64,000 nucleotides of DNA from Geodermatophilus sabuli (GTDB lineage: Bacteria; Actinomycetota; Actinomycetes; Mycobacteriales; Geodermatophilaceae), in contig NZ_JAAGWF010000002.1 in the NCBI RefSeq assembly GCF_010686765.1, forward strand, positions 265,828 to 329,827. The letters run 5' to 3'. The notes below the pieces were generated by a model. It did not search any database. It was not told where the DNA came from and worked only from the letters and a program-made list of their open reading frames with translations. The first letter of the stretch is position 1, and each line of letters starts with the position of its first letter. The translations under genes and the position numbers were made by a program. Below are positions 26,997-36,759 of the stretch, piece by piece.

Positions 26997-27463
26997 GACG
27001 TGCCTTCCTGTGCGGTCGAGCGGAGCGAGGGAGCGGGGTGCCGCCCGTCGGCGCAGGACGGGCAGCGACCCCAGAAGACGACCTCGGCCTCGTCGATGAC
27101 GAAGCCGGTGTCGGCGGAGGGGGTGAGGCACGGGGCGGCGCCGGTGGTGCAGTCGACGTCGGCGATGGCCCCGCAGTCGCGGCAGACCACGTGGTGGTGG
27201 TTGTCCCCGACCCTGGCCTCGTAGCGCGCATCGGAGCCCTCGGGCTGGATGCGCCGCACGAGGCCGGCGTCCACGAGCGCGCTCAGCACGTCGTAGACCG
27301 CCTGGTGCGACACCGCTCCGAGCCGGGTACGCGCCGCGCTGATCAGCGCCTTGGTGTGCAGGTGCGGCTGCGCGTGGACGGCCTGCAGCACCGCCACGCG
27401 CGGTCGGGTGACCCGCAGACCGACCGCGCGCAGTGCACGCTCGATCTCGGGGGAGTCCGACAC
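26993..27463 (-). CDS. furA: Fur-family repressor (FurA/CatR type)
   Basis: A 156-residue Fur-family regulator. The N-terminal winged helix ([20 protein letters not shown]) is followed by the metal-sensing region with [12 protein letters not shown] and a second cysteine pair, CPSC. The GTG at 27463 begins the conserved [14 protein letters not shown] segment. It is the first gene of the furA-katG operon and would act as a peroxide- or iron-sensing repressor of both. A perfect palindrome lies 22 bp upstream of the start. Confidence 0.93.
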   Translation of the reverse strand: MSDSPEIERALRAVGLRVTRPRVAVLQAVHAQPHLHTKALISAARTRLGAVSHQAVYDVLSALVDAGLVRRIQPEGSDARYEARVGDNHHHVVCRDCGAIADVDCTTGAAPCLTPSADTGFVIDEAEVVFWGRCPSCADGRHPAPSLRSTAQEGTS

Positions 27464-27484
27464 GACCGCATCCTGACGGCGTTC

Positions 27485-27499
27485 CTTGACCTGGTCAAG
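27485..27499. promoter_or_regulatory. Candidate FurA operator upstream of furA-katG
   Basis: CTTGACCTGGTCAAG is a perfect palindrome with 7-bp arms around one base, 22-36 bp upstream of the furA start. Position and symmetry fit an autoregulatory operator, and it may overlap the promoter. Confidence 0.6.
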
Positions 27500-27695
27500 A
27501 AACACCCGTCTCCGGACCCGCCGCCGACGTCCCGTCCCCGCCCCGGCGTGGGGCGCCGACGTCCGCGCTGGTGCGCCGACGCTGCCCGCTCGGGGAGCGA
27601 GACGGTACGGTGCGCCCTCGATCGGCTGGCCGGTCCACGGATCGGACTCGTGACGTGCCAGCGGCAGATTCGACGGTGATCGGACGGCGCACGAC

Positions 27696-28880
27696 ATGTC
27701 GGTGGACCCCTCCGGTCGGAGACCTCCGCGTCTGCTGGGGGTCTTCGCCCATCCGGACGACGAGACCCTCTGTGCCGGCGGCACGCTCGCCAAGTACGCG
27801 AGCGCCGGCGCCGACGTCAGCGTGGTCGCGCTCACCAGGGGCGGAGCCGGCCAGATCCGGGACGCCGGCGCGGCGACCCGGGCCACGTTGCGGGCAGTCC
27901 GCGAGCGGGAACTCGACGCGGCGGGGAAGGAGCTCGGGCTCATGCGGACGCGTTGCCTGGACCACCCGGACGGCGGCCTCTCCGACGTCGACGCCACGGC
28001 CCTGCGGGAACAGGCGTCGGAGCTGCTCAGCGAGTTCGATCCGGACGTGGTGATCACGTTCGGCCCCGACGGGTTCTCCGGTCACCCCGACCACGTGGCC
28101 GTGGGGGCAGCGGTGACCGCGGCCTGCTACCAGCTGCGGCCGGCCGGCTCTCTCCGGCTCTTCCACTGTCACCTGCCGCGCAGCCGGATGCTGCTGCGCG
28201 ACCGGCTGGCCGAGTGGGTCGTCGAGCTGACGACCCGTTTCAAGGGCTCCAAGGACTTCGTCCGCGCGCTGTCGGTCTTCTCGCGCGAGACGACGGCGCT
28301 GGGGTACGCGGCCGACCTCGTCGACGTCGAGTGGTTCCCGGCCGGCTCCTACCTCATCGAGCAGGGTGAGGAGGCCACGATGATGCACTTCCTGCTGTCC
28401 GGTCAGGTGGAGATCCGGCGGGAGGGTGACGACGGCCGGGTGCGCGTGGTCGACCGGTCGGGCCCGGGGGAGTTCCTCGGTGAGGAGGGCATCGCGACCG
28501 GCCGGCCCCGCAACGCGCACGTGGTCGCCCTGGACGACGTCACCAGCCTCACGTTCCTCGCCGCCGAGTCCGCGCCCCTGGGCAGACCTCGGGAGCAGGC
28601 CCTCCCGCTCTGGACCCGGTCGCTCCCGTCGGGGGACCAGATCGACGCCAGGGTGAGCACGTGCATCGACGTCTCGGACTTCGTGGGCCACAAGATCCGG
28701 GCCACGGCCGCGCATCGCTCGCAGTACCCGATCGACCCGGCGATGTTCCCCGACTCGATCCTCCGGGAGATGTTCGGCGCCGAGTACTTCATCCAGGTCC
28801 TGCCCGAGCGGGAGCTGGACACGTCGCTGCTCGCGGACGACGCCGACGACGCCGGCGGGCCCCCGACGCCGCGGCCGTGA
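27696..28880 (+). CDS. PIG-L deacetylase with inserted cyclic-nucleotide-binding domain
   Basis: A 394-residue protein. Residues 12-205 are a PIG-L/LmbE deacetylase core with the zinc motif AHPDDE (18-23) and HPDH (130-133). Residues about 207-290 are a cNMP-binding beta barrel ([20 protein letters not shown], then [19 protein letters not shown]). Residues 315-372 return to the deacetylase end ([13 protein letters not shown]), so the sensor is inserted rather than added at an end. PIG-L enzymes remove N-acetyl groups from sugar conjugates such as mycothiol precursors. Gating by a cyclic nucleotide is inference; the phosphate-binding Arg is not in the classical place. ATG at 27696. Confidence 0.85.
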   Translation: MSVDPSGRRPPRLLGVFAHPDDETLCAGGTLAKYASAGADVSVVALTRGGAGQIRDAGAATRATLRAVRERELDAAGKELGLMRTRCLDHPDGGLSDVDATALREQASELLSEFDPDVVITFGPDGFSGHPDHVAVGAAVTAACYQLRPAGSLRLFHCHLPRSRMLLRDRLAEWVVELTTRFKGSKDFVRALSVFSRETTALGYAADLVDVEWFPAGSYLIEQGEEATMMHFLLSGQVEIRREGDDGRVRVVDRSGPGEFLGEEGIATGRPRNAHVVALDDVTSLTFLAAESAPLGRPREQALPLWTRSLPSGDQIDARVSTCIDVSDFVGHKIRATAAHRSQYPIDPAMFPDSILREMFGAEYFIQVLPERELDTSLLADDADDAGGPPTPRP

Positions 28881-28883
28881 GCC

Positions 28884-29831
28884 TCAGAGCTCCGCCGCCA
28901 CGTCGTCGAACAGCGCCGTCGAGAAGTACCGCTCCATCCGGTCGGGCAGCACCGTGCCGACGTGGTGCCCCGGGCCGAGGCGGGCGGCGAGCCGCCGGGC
29001 AGCGGCGATGTTGAGCCCGCTCGACGGGCCGATGCCCAGGCCGCGACGACCGAACTCGCGCGCTGTGGACATGGCCTCCGCCTCCGGGACCAGCACGGCC
29101 TCGTCGAGCCCGACGGCGTCCGGGTCGAGCAGCCGGCTCATGCCCTCGACGATGCCCGGGATGCCGCCGACGAGGGGCCGGTGCGCCTCCGCGGCCGTCG
29201 GCAGGGCCTGGGCGACGACCGTGTCGTAGCCGTGGTCGCGCAGCGCGTGGGCGACCCCCATCAGCGTGCCGCCGGTGCCGACACCGGCGACGAAGCCGTG
29301 CAGCCGGACGCCGACCTGCTGGATGAGCTCGGGGCCGGTCGAGTGCCGGTGCGCGAACACGTTGCGCGGGTTCTCGAACTGCCGGGCGGCGTACAGGTCG
29401 GACTCGGTGCCGCAGTCACGCAGCATGGCGGCGACCGCTCCGTCCATGCCCTGCTCGGCAGGGGTGAGGACCACGTCGCCCCCGAGCCGGCGGATCATCA
29501 GGACCCGCTCGCCACTGACCGTCTTGGGCATGTACGCCCGGAACGACACACCGACGGTGGCGCAGACCATGCTCAGCGCGATCGAGGTCGACCCGCTCGA
29601 GGCCTCGACGACGACGGTGGACGGGGACACCTCGCCGGACGCGATCGCGTGCGCGACGATGCTCGTCGCCATCCGGTCCTTGGTGCAGCCGCTCGGCAGC
29701 AGGTGGTCGAGCTTCAGCCAGAGCGTGCAGCCGCTCGCCTCGTCCTCGAACGGGATGGTCGGGGTCTCCAGGGGGAGCCGCAACAGCCACGACGCACGCT
29801 CGACGAGACTCGATCGACCCTGCGCCACCAC
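28884..29831 (-). CDS. PLP-dependent cysteine-synthase-like enzyme
   Basis: A 315-residue fold-type II PLP enzyme. The lysine is in SGCTKDRMA (normally GSxKDR), the EASSGSTSIAL motif binds substrate, and GVGTGGTLMG binds the cofactor phosphate. It resembles cysteine synthase/cystathionine beta-synthase without extra domains. Two adjacent GTGs (29831, 29828) follow a GGAGGA site; the first is given. It is convergent with the PIG-L gene with a 3-bp gap and divergent from a cNMP-binding gene. Actual reaction unknown. Confidence 0.83.
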   Translation of the reverse strand: MVAQGRSSLVERASWLLRLPLETPTIPFEDEASGCTLWLKLDHLLPSGCTKDRMATSIVAHAIASGEVSPSTVVVEASSGSTSIALSMVCATVGVSFRAYMPKTVSGERVLMIRRLGGDVVLTPAEQGMDGAVAAMLRDCGTESDLYAARQFENPRNVFAHRHSTGPELIQQVGVRLHGFVAGVGTGGTLMGVAHALRDHGYDTVVAQALPTAAEAHRPLVGGIPGIVEGMSRLLDPDAVGLDEAVLVPEAEAMSTAREFGRRGLGIGPSSGLNIAAARRLAARLGPGHHVGTVLPDRMERYFSTALFDDVAAEL

Positions 29832-30116
29832 CGACTCCTCCGCCCCATGACCCGATCCTGGTCCGCAGCGGGACTCGAGACGGCTCGGGGGGAGCATCCG
29901 TGGCTGCTCACCGCCCTGGCAAGGGACTCCGGCGTCGCTGACGCGTCGCAGCCCGGGCCAGCGGGCCGGGCCCTGCTCGCGAGCGGGGGTGCGCGGCGGC
30001 CACCCCGCCGGCGATCGGGGCTAGCGTGTCGTCCAGCGACCCTGGCCCGACGTCCGCGGACGTCGGGCCGCTGCCATCGACACTCACGGAGAACGTGGTT
30101 GGACGCGGAGCGACCA

Positions 30117-30602
30117 GTGGAGATCCGGGCCTTCTGCCCGTTCCGGCTCGTCGTCGACGAGGACCTGGACCAGCTCCACCGGGAGATCGCGACGACCGTC
30201 GCGGCAGCGGGCTCGACCCTCTTCGACGAGGGCGACCCGGCCGACGGGGTGGCGGCGATCCTGGAGGGGACCGTCGAGGTCATCAAGGACGGCCGGGTGC
30301 TCGCCGCGCTCGGCCCGGGGTCGGTGCTCGGTGAGCTCGCGGTGTTCGTGTCCTCCGCCGCGCGCACCGCCACGGCGAGGGCGAGCACCCCGGTTCAGAT
30401 GGTCAAGTGGCGTGCGGCCGACGTCCCGACCCGCCTGACGCGCCACGAACGCCTCGCCACGGCGATCGTGGCCGACATGGCCTTCGTGCTCGCGGAACGG
30501 CTCGAGCGGCGCACGCAGGACGTCGTCTCGCTGCTCAGAGCCGCCGGGACACGGCTACCGGTGTCCGAGCTGGAGCGGTTCCGCAGCCGGGCCGTGCAGT
30601 AG
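30117..30602 (+). CDS. Small cyclic-nucleotide-binding domain protein
   Basis: A 161-residue protein that is mainly one cNMP-binding beta barrel (STLFDEGDPADGVAAILEG, then GSVLGELAVFVSSAARTATA), the phosphate-binding-cassette area having GELAVF-x5-RTATA as in Crp-like sensors. No HTH follows, so it is not a transcription factor; a helical tail of 45 residues remains. The start could be GTG 30117 (GGAG 6 nt upstream) or TTG 30099 (GGAG 7 nt upstream). Its neighbours include another cNMP-binding protein and a cyclase-like protein. Confidence 0.8.
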   Translation: MEIRAFCPFRLVVDEDLDQLHREIATTVAAAGSTLFDEGDPADGVAAILEGTVEVIKDGRVLAALGPGSVLGELAVFVSSAARTATARASTPVQMVKWRAADVPTRLTRHERLATAIVADMAFVLAERLERRTQDVVSLLRAAGTRLPVSELERFRSRAVQ

Positions 30603-30671
30603 CTGCCGCGCCGTCGGTGCACGCGTGACGCGTCGTGCTCGTCGTGCTCGTCGGCGGGGAGCCTCGAGGGC

Positions 30672-31391
30672 TCAGCCGGCCGCAGCGAGCGACCGTGCGC
30701 GGCGGCGGGGGAGGACGTGCGGGAGGCCCCGGCCGACCATGTCGAAGGTGGCGCCGATGCGGACCAGCAACGAGGGTTGCGCCGGCGGCGGGAGCGGTCC
30801 GGTCATGTCCTCGACGTCGACGTAGAAGGTCTGCACCGGACCGATGCCCTCGAGGTCCTGCGCGATCTCGTGGACCACCAGCTCGGCGGACGCGGCACCG
30901 CCGTCGCGGAAGAGGTCGTCGGTGACCAGGAGGTACTCCGGCACGGGCACGGGGTTCTTGAGCAGGCGGTGGACGTAGATCACGTCCACGCCGACGAGCT
31001 TCTTCCGGCGCTTGATCGTCTGGGTGGCGACGTCCCCGACGTGCGCGACGAACTTCAGCTTCAGGGCGCTGGTCTGCGTGCAGCTCTGGCAGGGACACAT
31101 GTTGCGCTCGATGAGCCGTCGCTGCTCGTGGAAGGCACGGTGCATGGCGAGGGCGGCACGGGTGACGGCGGACAGCGTCGCGGTTCCGTCGAGCCCGTCG
31201 GCGTCCCGCGAGAGAAAGGCCGCGTCGCCCTCGATCTCGATCAGGTCGAAGTCCCGCGCGGCCCCGACGATCTTGTCGAGCAGGCGTCTGGTGGCCGCTT
31301 CCGCGTGCCCGAGCATGCTGCGGTGGTACTGCATGTACTCCGTGTAGCCGCCGATGTCGGCGATCAGGAGCAGCGCACGCCGGGTCGCCAT
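30672..31391 (-). CDS. DUF2652 protein, class III cyclase-like
   Basis: A 239-residue protein of the DUF2652 family. It resembles class III nucleotide cyclases: LLLIADIGGYTEYM carries the first metal aspartate (Asp12) and IEIEGDAAFLSRD the second (Asp56). VAHVGDVATQ and VDVIYVHRLLKN fit the usual cyclase region that precedes the transition-state residues. An unusual CPCQSC cluster (99-104) may bind metal. Cyclase activity is unproven for this family. It lies convergent to a cNMP-binding gene and 1.8 kb from the cNMP-containing deacetylase, which makes signalling plausible. Confidence 0.78.
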   Translation of the reverse strand: MATRRALLLIADIGGYTEYMQYHRSMLGHAEAATRRLLDKIVGAARDFDLIEIEGDAAFLSRDADGLDGTATLSAVTRAALAMHRAFHEQRRLIERNMCPCQSCTQTSALKLKFVAHVGDVATQTIKRRKKLVGVDVIYVHRLLKNPVPVPEYLLVTDDLFRDGGAASAELVVHEIAQDLEGIGPVQTFYVDVEDMTGPLPPPAQPSLLVRIGATFDMVGRGLPHVLPRRRARSLAAAG

Positions 31392-31580
31392 GCCGGACAC
31401 TAGCGCGACGCGGCGGGCTGGCGGCAGTGCCCGGGCCGGGCACCGGCCGTGGCCGGCGCCGAAGCCACCAGCGCCCGCCCCGTGTCCAGGACCGCGGGCG
31501 ACGTCGTGGAGCCGACCGCCGCGCGCACCGCGAGCCGATCTCGCTTGCCGTGACCCGGCCCGCACTGGGACCTTCGCGGT

Positions 31581-31913
31581 GTGCCGCCCAGCAGTGCCGG
31601 TCCACCGTTCGAGCAGTTCCTCGCCGCCGCCGAGGCAGTGGCCCGGGCCAGGCCCGAGGTGGACCTCGAGATGGCCCGCGAGGTCTTCCGGGAGGCGGCG
31701 ACCCTGCTCCACGACGGCCTCGCCCTCGACGGTCTGGACGACCACGACACCCGTGCCGCCGTCGCCGGGTCGTGCCTCGATCTCGTTGCCGTGGATCCCG
31801 GCGCCGCGCTGCGCGCACGCGCCCGCGCGGCGGTGGAGCACCCGGGAGACCTGCACGACCCGGACGCGGTGTCGGCGGCCTACCTGAGTGCTGCGTCGGT
31901 CCTGCAGCTCTGA
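31581..31913 (+). CDS. Small conserved-looking helical protein
   Basis: A 110-residue, probably all-helical acidic protein with no recognised motif (EQFLAAAEAVARARPEVDL, LLHDGLALDGLDDHDTRAAV). The GTG at 31581 is the only reasonable start; the ribosome site is weak. Codon pattern and amino-acid balance look like a real gene. Confidence 0.6.
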   Translation: MPPSSAGPPFEQFLAAAEAVARARPEVDLEMAREVFREAATLLHDGLALDGLDDHDTRAAVAGSCLDLVAVDPGAALRARARAAVEHPGDLHDPDAVSAAYLSAASVLQL

Positions 31914-32132
31914 TCGCCGGTCCTGCGAGCTGCCCGGGCGCACCGGCGGCCGGCCCCCCGTACAGGGTCTGGAGGCGCGTCTCGCAGCCGTCGTCCGCCG
32001 ACGTCGTCATCGGCGGCAGGCAGGGACGGTCCGGGGTCGTCGACCTCGACGCGCGCACCGCCGACGCAAGGGAGGAGGGCAGCGGCACCGCGACTGTGGA
32101 CGCGGTGTCCCGGATGGCGGAGTGTGACGGCC

Positions 32133-32318
32133 ATGACGGCACCGGACGATGCTCGTACCCGCTGGCCGGACGGCGGCAGCCCCGGCTTTCAGCACCTGCC
32201 GGAGCCCGTGGCGCTCGAGGAGACGATCGCTTCCCACCCAGCCGGGCCCGCGGAACCCCCGTCCGACTGGAGCACTGGTCCCGGTGACCCGGGGGACGGC
32301 GGTGACGGCGACGGTTAG
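32133..32318 (+). CDS. Possible 61-residue acidic small protein
   Basis: Starts at ATG 32133 with GGAG about 10 nt upstream (a GTG at 32124 is also in frame). The product is acidic and ends in a Gly/Asp-rich tail (GPGDPGDGGDGDG). No domain recognised. The 270 bp that follow, up to the nitrilase-fold gene, show nothing further. Confidence 0.4.
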   Translation: MTAPDDARTRWPDGGSPGFQHLPEPVALEETIASHPAGPAEPPSDWSTGPGDPGDGGDGDG

Positions 32319-32588
32319 CGCGTCCGGGACCCCTGACTCGGTGGCACGGGTCGGGACGCGCGCCGCCGTCTCCGGAGCGCCTCGGGCTCGAGGGCTGCCG
32401 GGCGCGACGAGGTCCTGTGCACCCGGCCCGGCCGCAGCCGCTGAGCGATGGGTCGGTGGCGGAGGACCGATGCGTCCAACCCCGGCATGCGGGCCTTCCC
32501 CGGCGTCCCGCCGTCACGTCGCTGACCGGCGGTCCGGAGCGGGACGACGCCCACGTCCACGGCGGCCATCCGGTGCAACACTGCCCGC

Positions 32589-33662
32589 ATGCCCGAGCCC
32601 TACACGGCCGTGGGCCTCGTCCCCGCGGTCCGTGGCATCCGCAATCGCGCCGACATCGGTCGCAACCTCGAGCACATCGCGCACCTGTTCAAGGCCGCGT
32701 CATGGCTGTCGAGCCTCGACCTGCCGGTGCGGCTCGTCGCGATCCCCGAGGGCGCGCTGCAGGCGTTCAACGACGAGGTGCTCGATCTCGACCACGTGAC
32801 CTTCGCCCGGGACTGCGCCATCGACATCCCCGGCCCGGAGACCGACGTCCTCGGGGAGCTCGCCCGCACCTACGACACCTTCGTCATGGCGCAGGCCAAG
32901 GCCCGCCACGAGGCCTTCCCCGACCGGTTCTTCAACGTCGGGTTCGCCCTCGACCGCACAGGCGAGATCGTCCTGAAGCACTACAAGCTGACCACGCTGT
33001 ACCCGGTCGAGCACTCGGTGACCCCGCACGACGTGTGGGACCGCTGGGTCGAGCTGCACGGGCTCACCCTCGACGCGTTCTTCCCGGTGGCCGACACCGA
33101 GATCGGCCGGCTCGGGGTCCTCATGGCGAACGAAGGCTCCTACCCGGAGAACGCTCGGGGACTGGCGATGAACGGCGCCGAGGTCGTCTACCGCGCCTCC
33201 TACCCGCACCCGCACACGGGCAACGAGTTCTTCGAGATCCAGAGCCGGGCGCGGGCTCTGGACAACAACTTCTACGTGATCGCCCCCAACCTGGCCACGT
33301 ACTACCTGTACCCCGAGGCGCAGGACCCCATCGACACCTTCGGCGGGCGGTCGATGGTGATCGACTTCAAGGGCCGGGTCGTCGGCCAGCACCTGTACGG
33401 GGCGGGGTCCTCCTACGTCGCCGGCACCATCGACATCAACGCACTCAGGCACTTCCGCACCCATGCGCAGTGGGACAACTGGGCCAAGGACCTGCGCACC
33501 GAGCTCTACCAGCTGATCTACCGCGACTCGGTCTATCCGCCGAACCTCTACGCGGAACGGGCGCCGTTCACGCATGCGGAGTTCCGCGCGGAGGTGATCG
33601 AGAAGCAGGTCCAGCTGATGGTGGAGCGTGGTGTGTGGGTCGACCCCGGCCGGTCGTCCTGA
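32589..33662 (+). CDS. Nitrilase-superfamily protein lacking the catalytic cysteine
   Basis: A 357-residue carbon-nitrogen-hydrolase fold. The catalytic Glu (LVAIPEGALQAF) and Lys (VLKHYKLTTLYP) are in place, but the usual IC-[YD]-D segment reads GVLMANEGSYPENARGLAM, so the nucleophilic Cys is Ala. The flanking PE, R and GA landmarks align, so the substitution looks real and not a misread frame. It may be a binding protein, a regulator or an enzyme with different chemistry. ATG at 32589; single gene between non-coding stretches. Confidence 0.85.
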   Translation: MPEPYTAVGLVPAVRGIRNRADIGRNLEHIAHLFKAASWLSSLDLPVRLVAIPEGALQAFNDEVLDLDHVTFARDCAIDIPGPETDVLGELARTYDTFVMAQAKARHEAFPDRFFNVGFALDRTGEIVLKHYKLTTLYPVEHSVTPHDVWDRWVELHGLTLDAFFPVADTEIGRLGVLMANEGSYPENARGLAMNGAEVVYRASYPHPHTGNEFFEIQSRARALDNNFYVIAPNLATYYLYPEAQDPIDTFGGRSMVIDFKGRVVGQHLYGAGSSYVAGTIDINALRHFRTHAQWDNWAKDLRTELYQLIYRDSVYPPNLYAERAPFTHAEFRAEVIEKQVQLMVERGVWVDPGRSS

Positions 33663-33738
33663 GGACCCACGCCGCCTGTCCCGGGGTGCGGAGGCGGGCC
33701 GCCGACCGGGTGTGGGCGGCTCCGCGTCCGGGTGGGTC

Positions 33739-34239
33739 TCAGAAGGGCGGCTCCTCGGTGGCGACGCCGACGGGTGTCGCCCAGGGATCGGCGGAGCCGT
33801 CCCGCCCGGCGGCCGCGCCCCCGTCGACGGCACCGAACCCGCCGCCGGACCCCCTGCCGGGGCCCTGCCCGGACCGGGTGGCCTTGGCGACGATCGCCGT
33901 GGCGTAGCGGAGCGACGGGCCGATCTCGTCGACGTCCAGCTCGACGACCGTGCGCTTCTCGCCTTCCTTCGTCTCGAAGGAGCGCTGCTTGAGACGGCCC
34001 TGCGCGATCACCCGCGAGCCGCGGGTCAGCGACTCCGCGACGTACTCGGCTGCCTCCCGCCAGACGCTGCAGCGCAGGAAGAGCGCCTCGCCGTCCTTCC
34101 ACTCCTGGGTCTGGCGGTCCAGGGTGCGCGGGGTGGACGCGATGGTGAAGGTGGCCACCGCCGCGCCCGAGGGCGTCCAGCGGAGCTCGGGGTCGCTGGT
34201 CAGGTTGCCGATGAGGGTGATGACTGTGTCGCCGGCCAT
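33739..34239 (-). CDS. ssb: Single-stranded DNA-binding protein
   Basis: A 166-residue SSB with an OB fold ([40 protein letters not shown]), a Gly-rich linker and a C-terminal EEPPF tip like the acidic DDIPF tail that recruits repair proteins. GGAGG lies 8 nt before the ATG at 34239. It is divergent from a RecD2-type helicase gene and close to an ATPase and nuclease, which suggests a second SSB used in a recombination module rather than the replication SSB next to rpsF. Confidence 0.93.
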   Translation of the reverse strand: MAGDTVITLIGNLTSDPELRWTPSGAAVATFTIASTPRTLDRQTQEWKDGEALFLRCSVWREAAEYVAESLTRGSRVIAQGRLKQRSFETKEGEKRTVVELDVDEIGPSLRYATAIVAKATRSGQGPGRGSGGGFGAVDGGAAAGRDGSADPWATPVGVATEEPPF

Positions 34240-34375
34240 GATCCGGTCCTCCGTGTCGTCGGTGCTGCGCTCGAGTGAGCAACCGGAGGCTAGGTGGGCC
34301 CACCGACACTTCCGTGCCCGGCGGAGCTGTCCCCGGGGCGTGTGACCATCGCGGAGGACGGGCCGGTGGAGGGGG

Positions 34376-36646
34376 GTGACGGCGGTGGCGGAGGCGCGAA
34401 CGGCGGCGGTCCTCGAGGCGACGCTGGAGCGGATCACGTTCGCCGACCCGCAGACCGGCTACACCGTGGCCCGGGTCGACACCGGACGCGGCGGCGACCT
34501 GGTCACGGTCGTCGGTTCGCTGCTGGGCGCGCACCCGGGGGAGACGCTGCGGCTGCGAGGTCGGTGGGGAGCGCACCCGCAGTTCGGGCGGCGGTTCCAG
34601 GTCGAGGACTACACCACCGTGCTGCCGGCCACGGTGCAGGGGATCCGCCGGTACCTCGGTTCGGGGCTGGTCAAGGGCATCGGCCCGAAACTGGCCGAGC
34701 GGATCGTCGACCACTTCGGTGCCGACGCGCTGCGCGTCATCGAGGAGGAGCCGGGGCGGCTGGTCGAGGTGCCGAGCCTCGGTCCGAAGCGGACGCGTTC
34801 GATCACCGTCGCGTGGGAGGAGCAGAAGGCGGTCAAGGAGGTCATGGTCGTCCTGCAGGGGATGGGCGTGTCCACCTCGCTGGCCGTGCGGGTCTTCCAG
34901 CAGTACGGCGACGGCTCGATCCGCGTCGTCCGGGAGGAGCCCTACCGCCTGGCCGCCGAGGTGTGGGGCATCGGCTTCAAGACCGCCGACACGATCGCCG
35001 CCGCGGTGGGGATCCCCCACGACAGCACAGAGCGGGTCGAGGCGGGGCTGCAGTTCGTCCTCTCCGAGGCGACCGGGCAGGGGCACTGCTACCTGCCCGA
35101 GAGCGATCTGGGTGCCCGGGCGGTGGAACTGCTGCAGGTGCCGGCCGATCTGGTGCGCCACTGCCTGGCCCTGCTGGTGGCCGACCAGAACCTCATCCGC
35201 GACGAGCTCCCCGGCAGGGACGGGGAGCCCGCGACCGTGGCCTACTACCTCGTTCCGTTCCACCGGGCGGAGGTCTCCCTGGCCGGGGGGCTGAGGAGAC
35301 TGGCCGCGGCCGCCGACGACCGGATGCCGGCGTTCGCCCGGGTGGACTGGGACGCCGCGCTGGCCTGGCTGTCCGGGCGCACCGGAGTGGAGCTGGCACC
35401 CGGCCAGCAGGAGGCGGTCCGGCTCGCGCTGACCGAGAAGGTCGCCGTCCTCACCGGAGGCCCCGGCTGCGGCAAGAGCTTCACGGTCCGCTCGATCGTC
35501 ACGCTCGCGGCAGCCAAGGGCGCGCGCGTCGTGCTGGCGGCCCCCACCGGACGGGCGGCGAAGCGGCTGACCGAGCTCACCGGGGCCGAGGCGGTCACCG
35601 TGCACCGCCTCCTGGAACTGCGGCCCGGTGGCGACGCCGCCTACGACCGGGACCGGCCGCTGGACGCCGACCTGGTGGTGGTCGACGAGTCCTCCATGCT
35701 CGACCTGCTGCTGGCCAACAAGCTGGTGCGGGCGGTCCCGCCGGGCGCGCACCTGCTGCTGGTCGGCGACGTCGACCAGCTGCCCTCGGTCGGCGCGGGA
35801 GAGGTCCTCCGCGACCTCCTCGCCGAGGGCACCGGAGTCCCGCACGTGCGCCTGACGCAGGTCTTCCGGCAGGCCGCCCGGTCCGGGGTGGTGACCAACG
35901 CCCACCGGATCAACGCCGGCAGGCCGCCCCAGGTCCGCGGCCTGGACGACTTCTACCTGTTCGCCACCGAGGACGCCGAGGAGGCCGCGCGCCTGACCGT
36001 CGACGTCGTCGTCCGGCGCATCCCGGCCCGTTTCGGCCTGGACCCGCGCCGCGACGTCCAGGTGCTCGCGCCGGTGCACCGCGGGCCGGCCGGCGCCGCC
36101 GCGCTCAACGAGCTGCTGCAGCAGGCCCTGACCCCGGCCCGGCCCGACCGCGCCGAGAAACGCTTCGGCGGCCGGGTGTTCCGCGTCGGGGACAAGGTCA
36201 GCCAGATCCGCAACGACTACGACAAGGGCGCGCACGGGGTCTTCAACGGCACGCAGGGCGTGGTGACCGGCGTCGACGACGTCGGGCAGACGCTCACCGT
36301 CGTCACCGACGAGGGGGAGGCCGTCGACTACGACTTCGCCGAGCTCGACGAGCTGGTGCACGCCTACGCCGTCACCGTCCACCGAGCCCAGGGCAGCGAG
36401 TACCCCTGCGTCGTCGTCCCGCTCACGACCAGCGCCTGGATGATGCTGCAGCGCAACCTGCTCTACACCGCCGTCACCCGCGCCAAGCGACTCGTCGTCC
36501 TCGTCGGGTCCCCGCGGGCGCTCGCCCAGGCCGTGCGCGCCACCGGCTCCGGACGACGGCACACCGCCCTCGCGCACCGCCTCCGGCCACGGCACCCGGC
36601 CGATTACGCCCAGAGCGAACGGCGACACGCCCACCCGGCGGCCTGA
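34376..36646 (+). CDS. recD2: RecD2-type ATP-dependent DNA helicase
   Basis: A 756-residue helicase. The N-terminal 330 residues hold the RecD2-specific OB and HhH region ([21 protein letters not shown]). The SF1B motor has Walker [12 protein letters not shown] (near 357-364), [11 protein letters not shown] as Walker [12 protein letters not shown], and the late [12 protein letters not shown] and LYTAVTRAK motifs. It unwinds DNA 5' to 3'. The GTG at 34376 is only 3 nt after GGAGG, so the in-frame GTG at 34385 is an alternative. It is divergent from ssb and upstream of the ATPase-nuclease pair. Confidence 0.92.
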   Translation: MTAVAEARTAAVLEATLERITFADPQTGYTVARVDTGRGGDLVTVVGSLLGAHPGETLRLRGRWGAHPQFGRRFQVEDYTTVLPATVQGIRRYLGSGLVKGIGPKLAERIVDHFGADALRVIEEEPGRLVEVPSLGPKRTRSITVAWEEQKAVKEVMVVLQGMGVSTSLAVRVFQQYGDGSIRVVREEPYRLAAEVWGIGFKTADTIAAAVGIPHDSTERVEAGLQFVLSEATGQGHCYLPESDLGARAVELLQVPADLVRHCLALLVADQNLIRDELPGRDGEPATVAYYLVPFHRAEVSLAGGLRRLAAAADDRMPAFARVDWDAALAWLSGRTGVELAPGQQEAVRLALTEKVAVLTGGPGCGKSFTVRSIVTLAAAKGARVVLAAPTGRAAKRLTELTGAEAVTVHRLLELRPGGDAAYDRDRPLDADLVVVDESSMLDLLLANKLVRAVPPGAHLLLVGDVDQLPSVGAGEVLRDLLAEGTGVPHVRLTQVFRQAARSGVVTNAHRINAGRPPQVRGLDDFYLFATEDAEEAARLTVDVVVRRIPARFGLDPRRDVQVLAPVHRGPAGAAALNELLQQALTPARPDRAEKRFGGRVFRVGDKVSQIRNDYDKGAHGVFNGTQGVVTGVDDVGQTLTVVTDEGEAVDYDFAELDELVHAYAVTVHRAQGSEYPCVVVPLTTSAWMMLQRNLLYTAVTRAKRLVVLVGSPRALAQAVRATGSGRRHTALAHRLRPRHPADYAQSERRHAHPAA

Positions 36647-36759
36647 CCTGCGGTTTCACGGGACCGGCCGGCCGGTGCTTGCGCCCGTCGCACAGTTGTG
36701 TCAGTGCCCGCTCGTAGCTTTCGGGTCGACATCTTCCCCGTGTCGGCAAGGAGCACATC

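Noticed and set aside
27696..31391. CBASS-type anti-phage system
   Set aside because: No CD-NTase, no typical effector (phospholipase, nuclease, TM killer); the domains are cNMP barrels and a class III cyclase-like fold.
33661..33740. Shared terminator between the nitrilase-like gene and ssb
   Set aside because: Arms pair only with a bulge and overlap the ssb stop codon; too weak to list as a feature.
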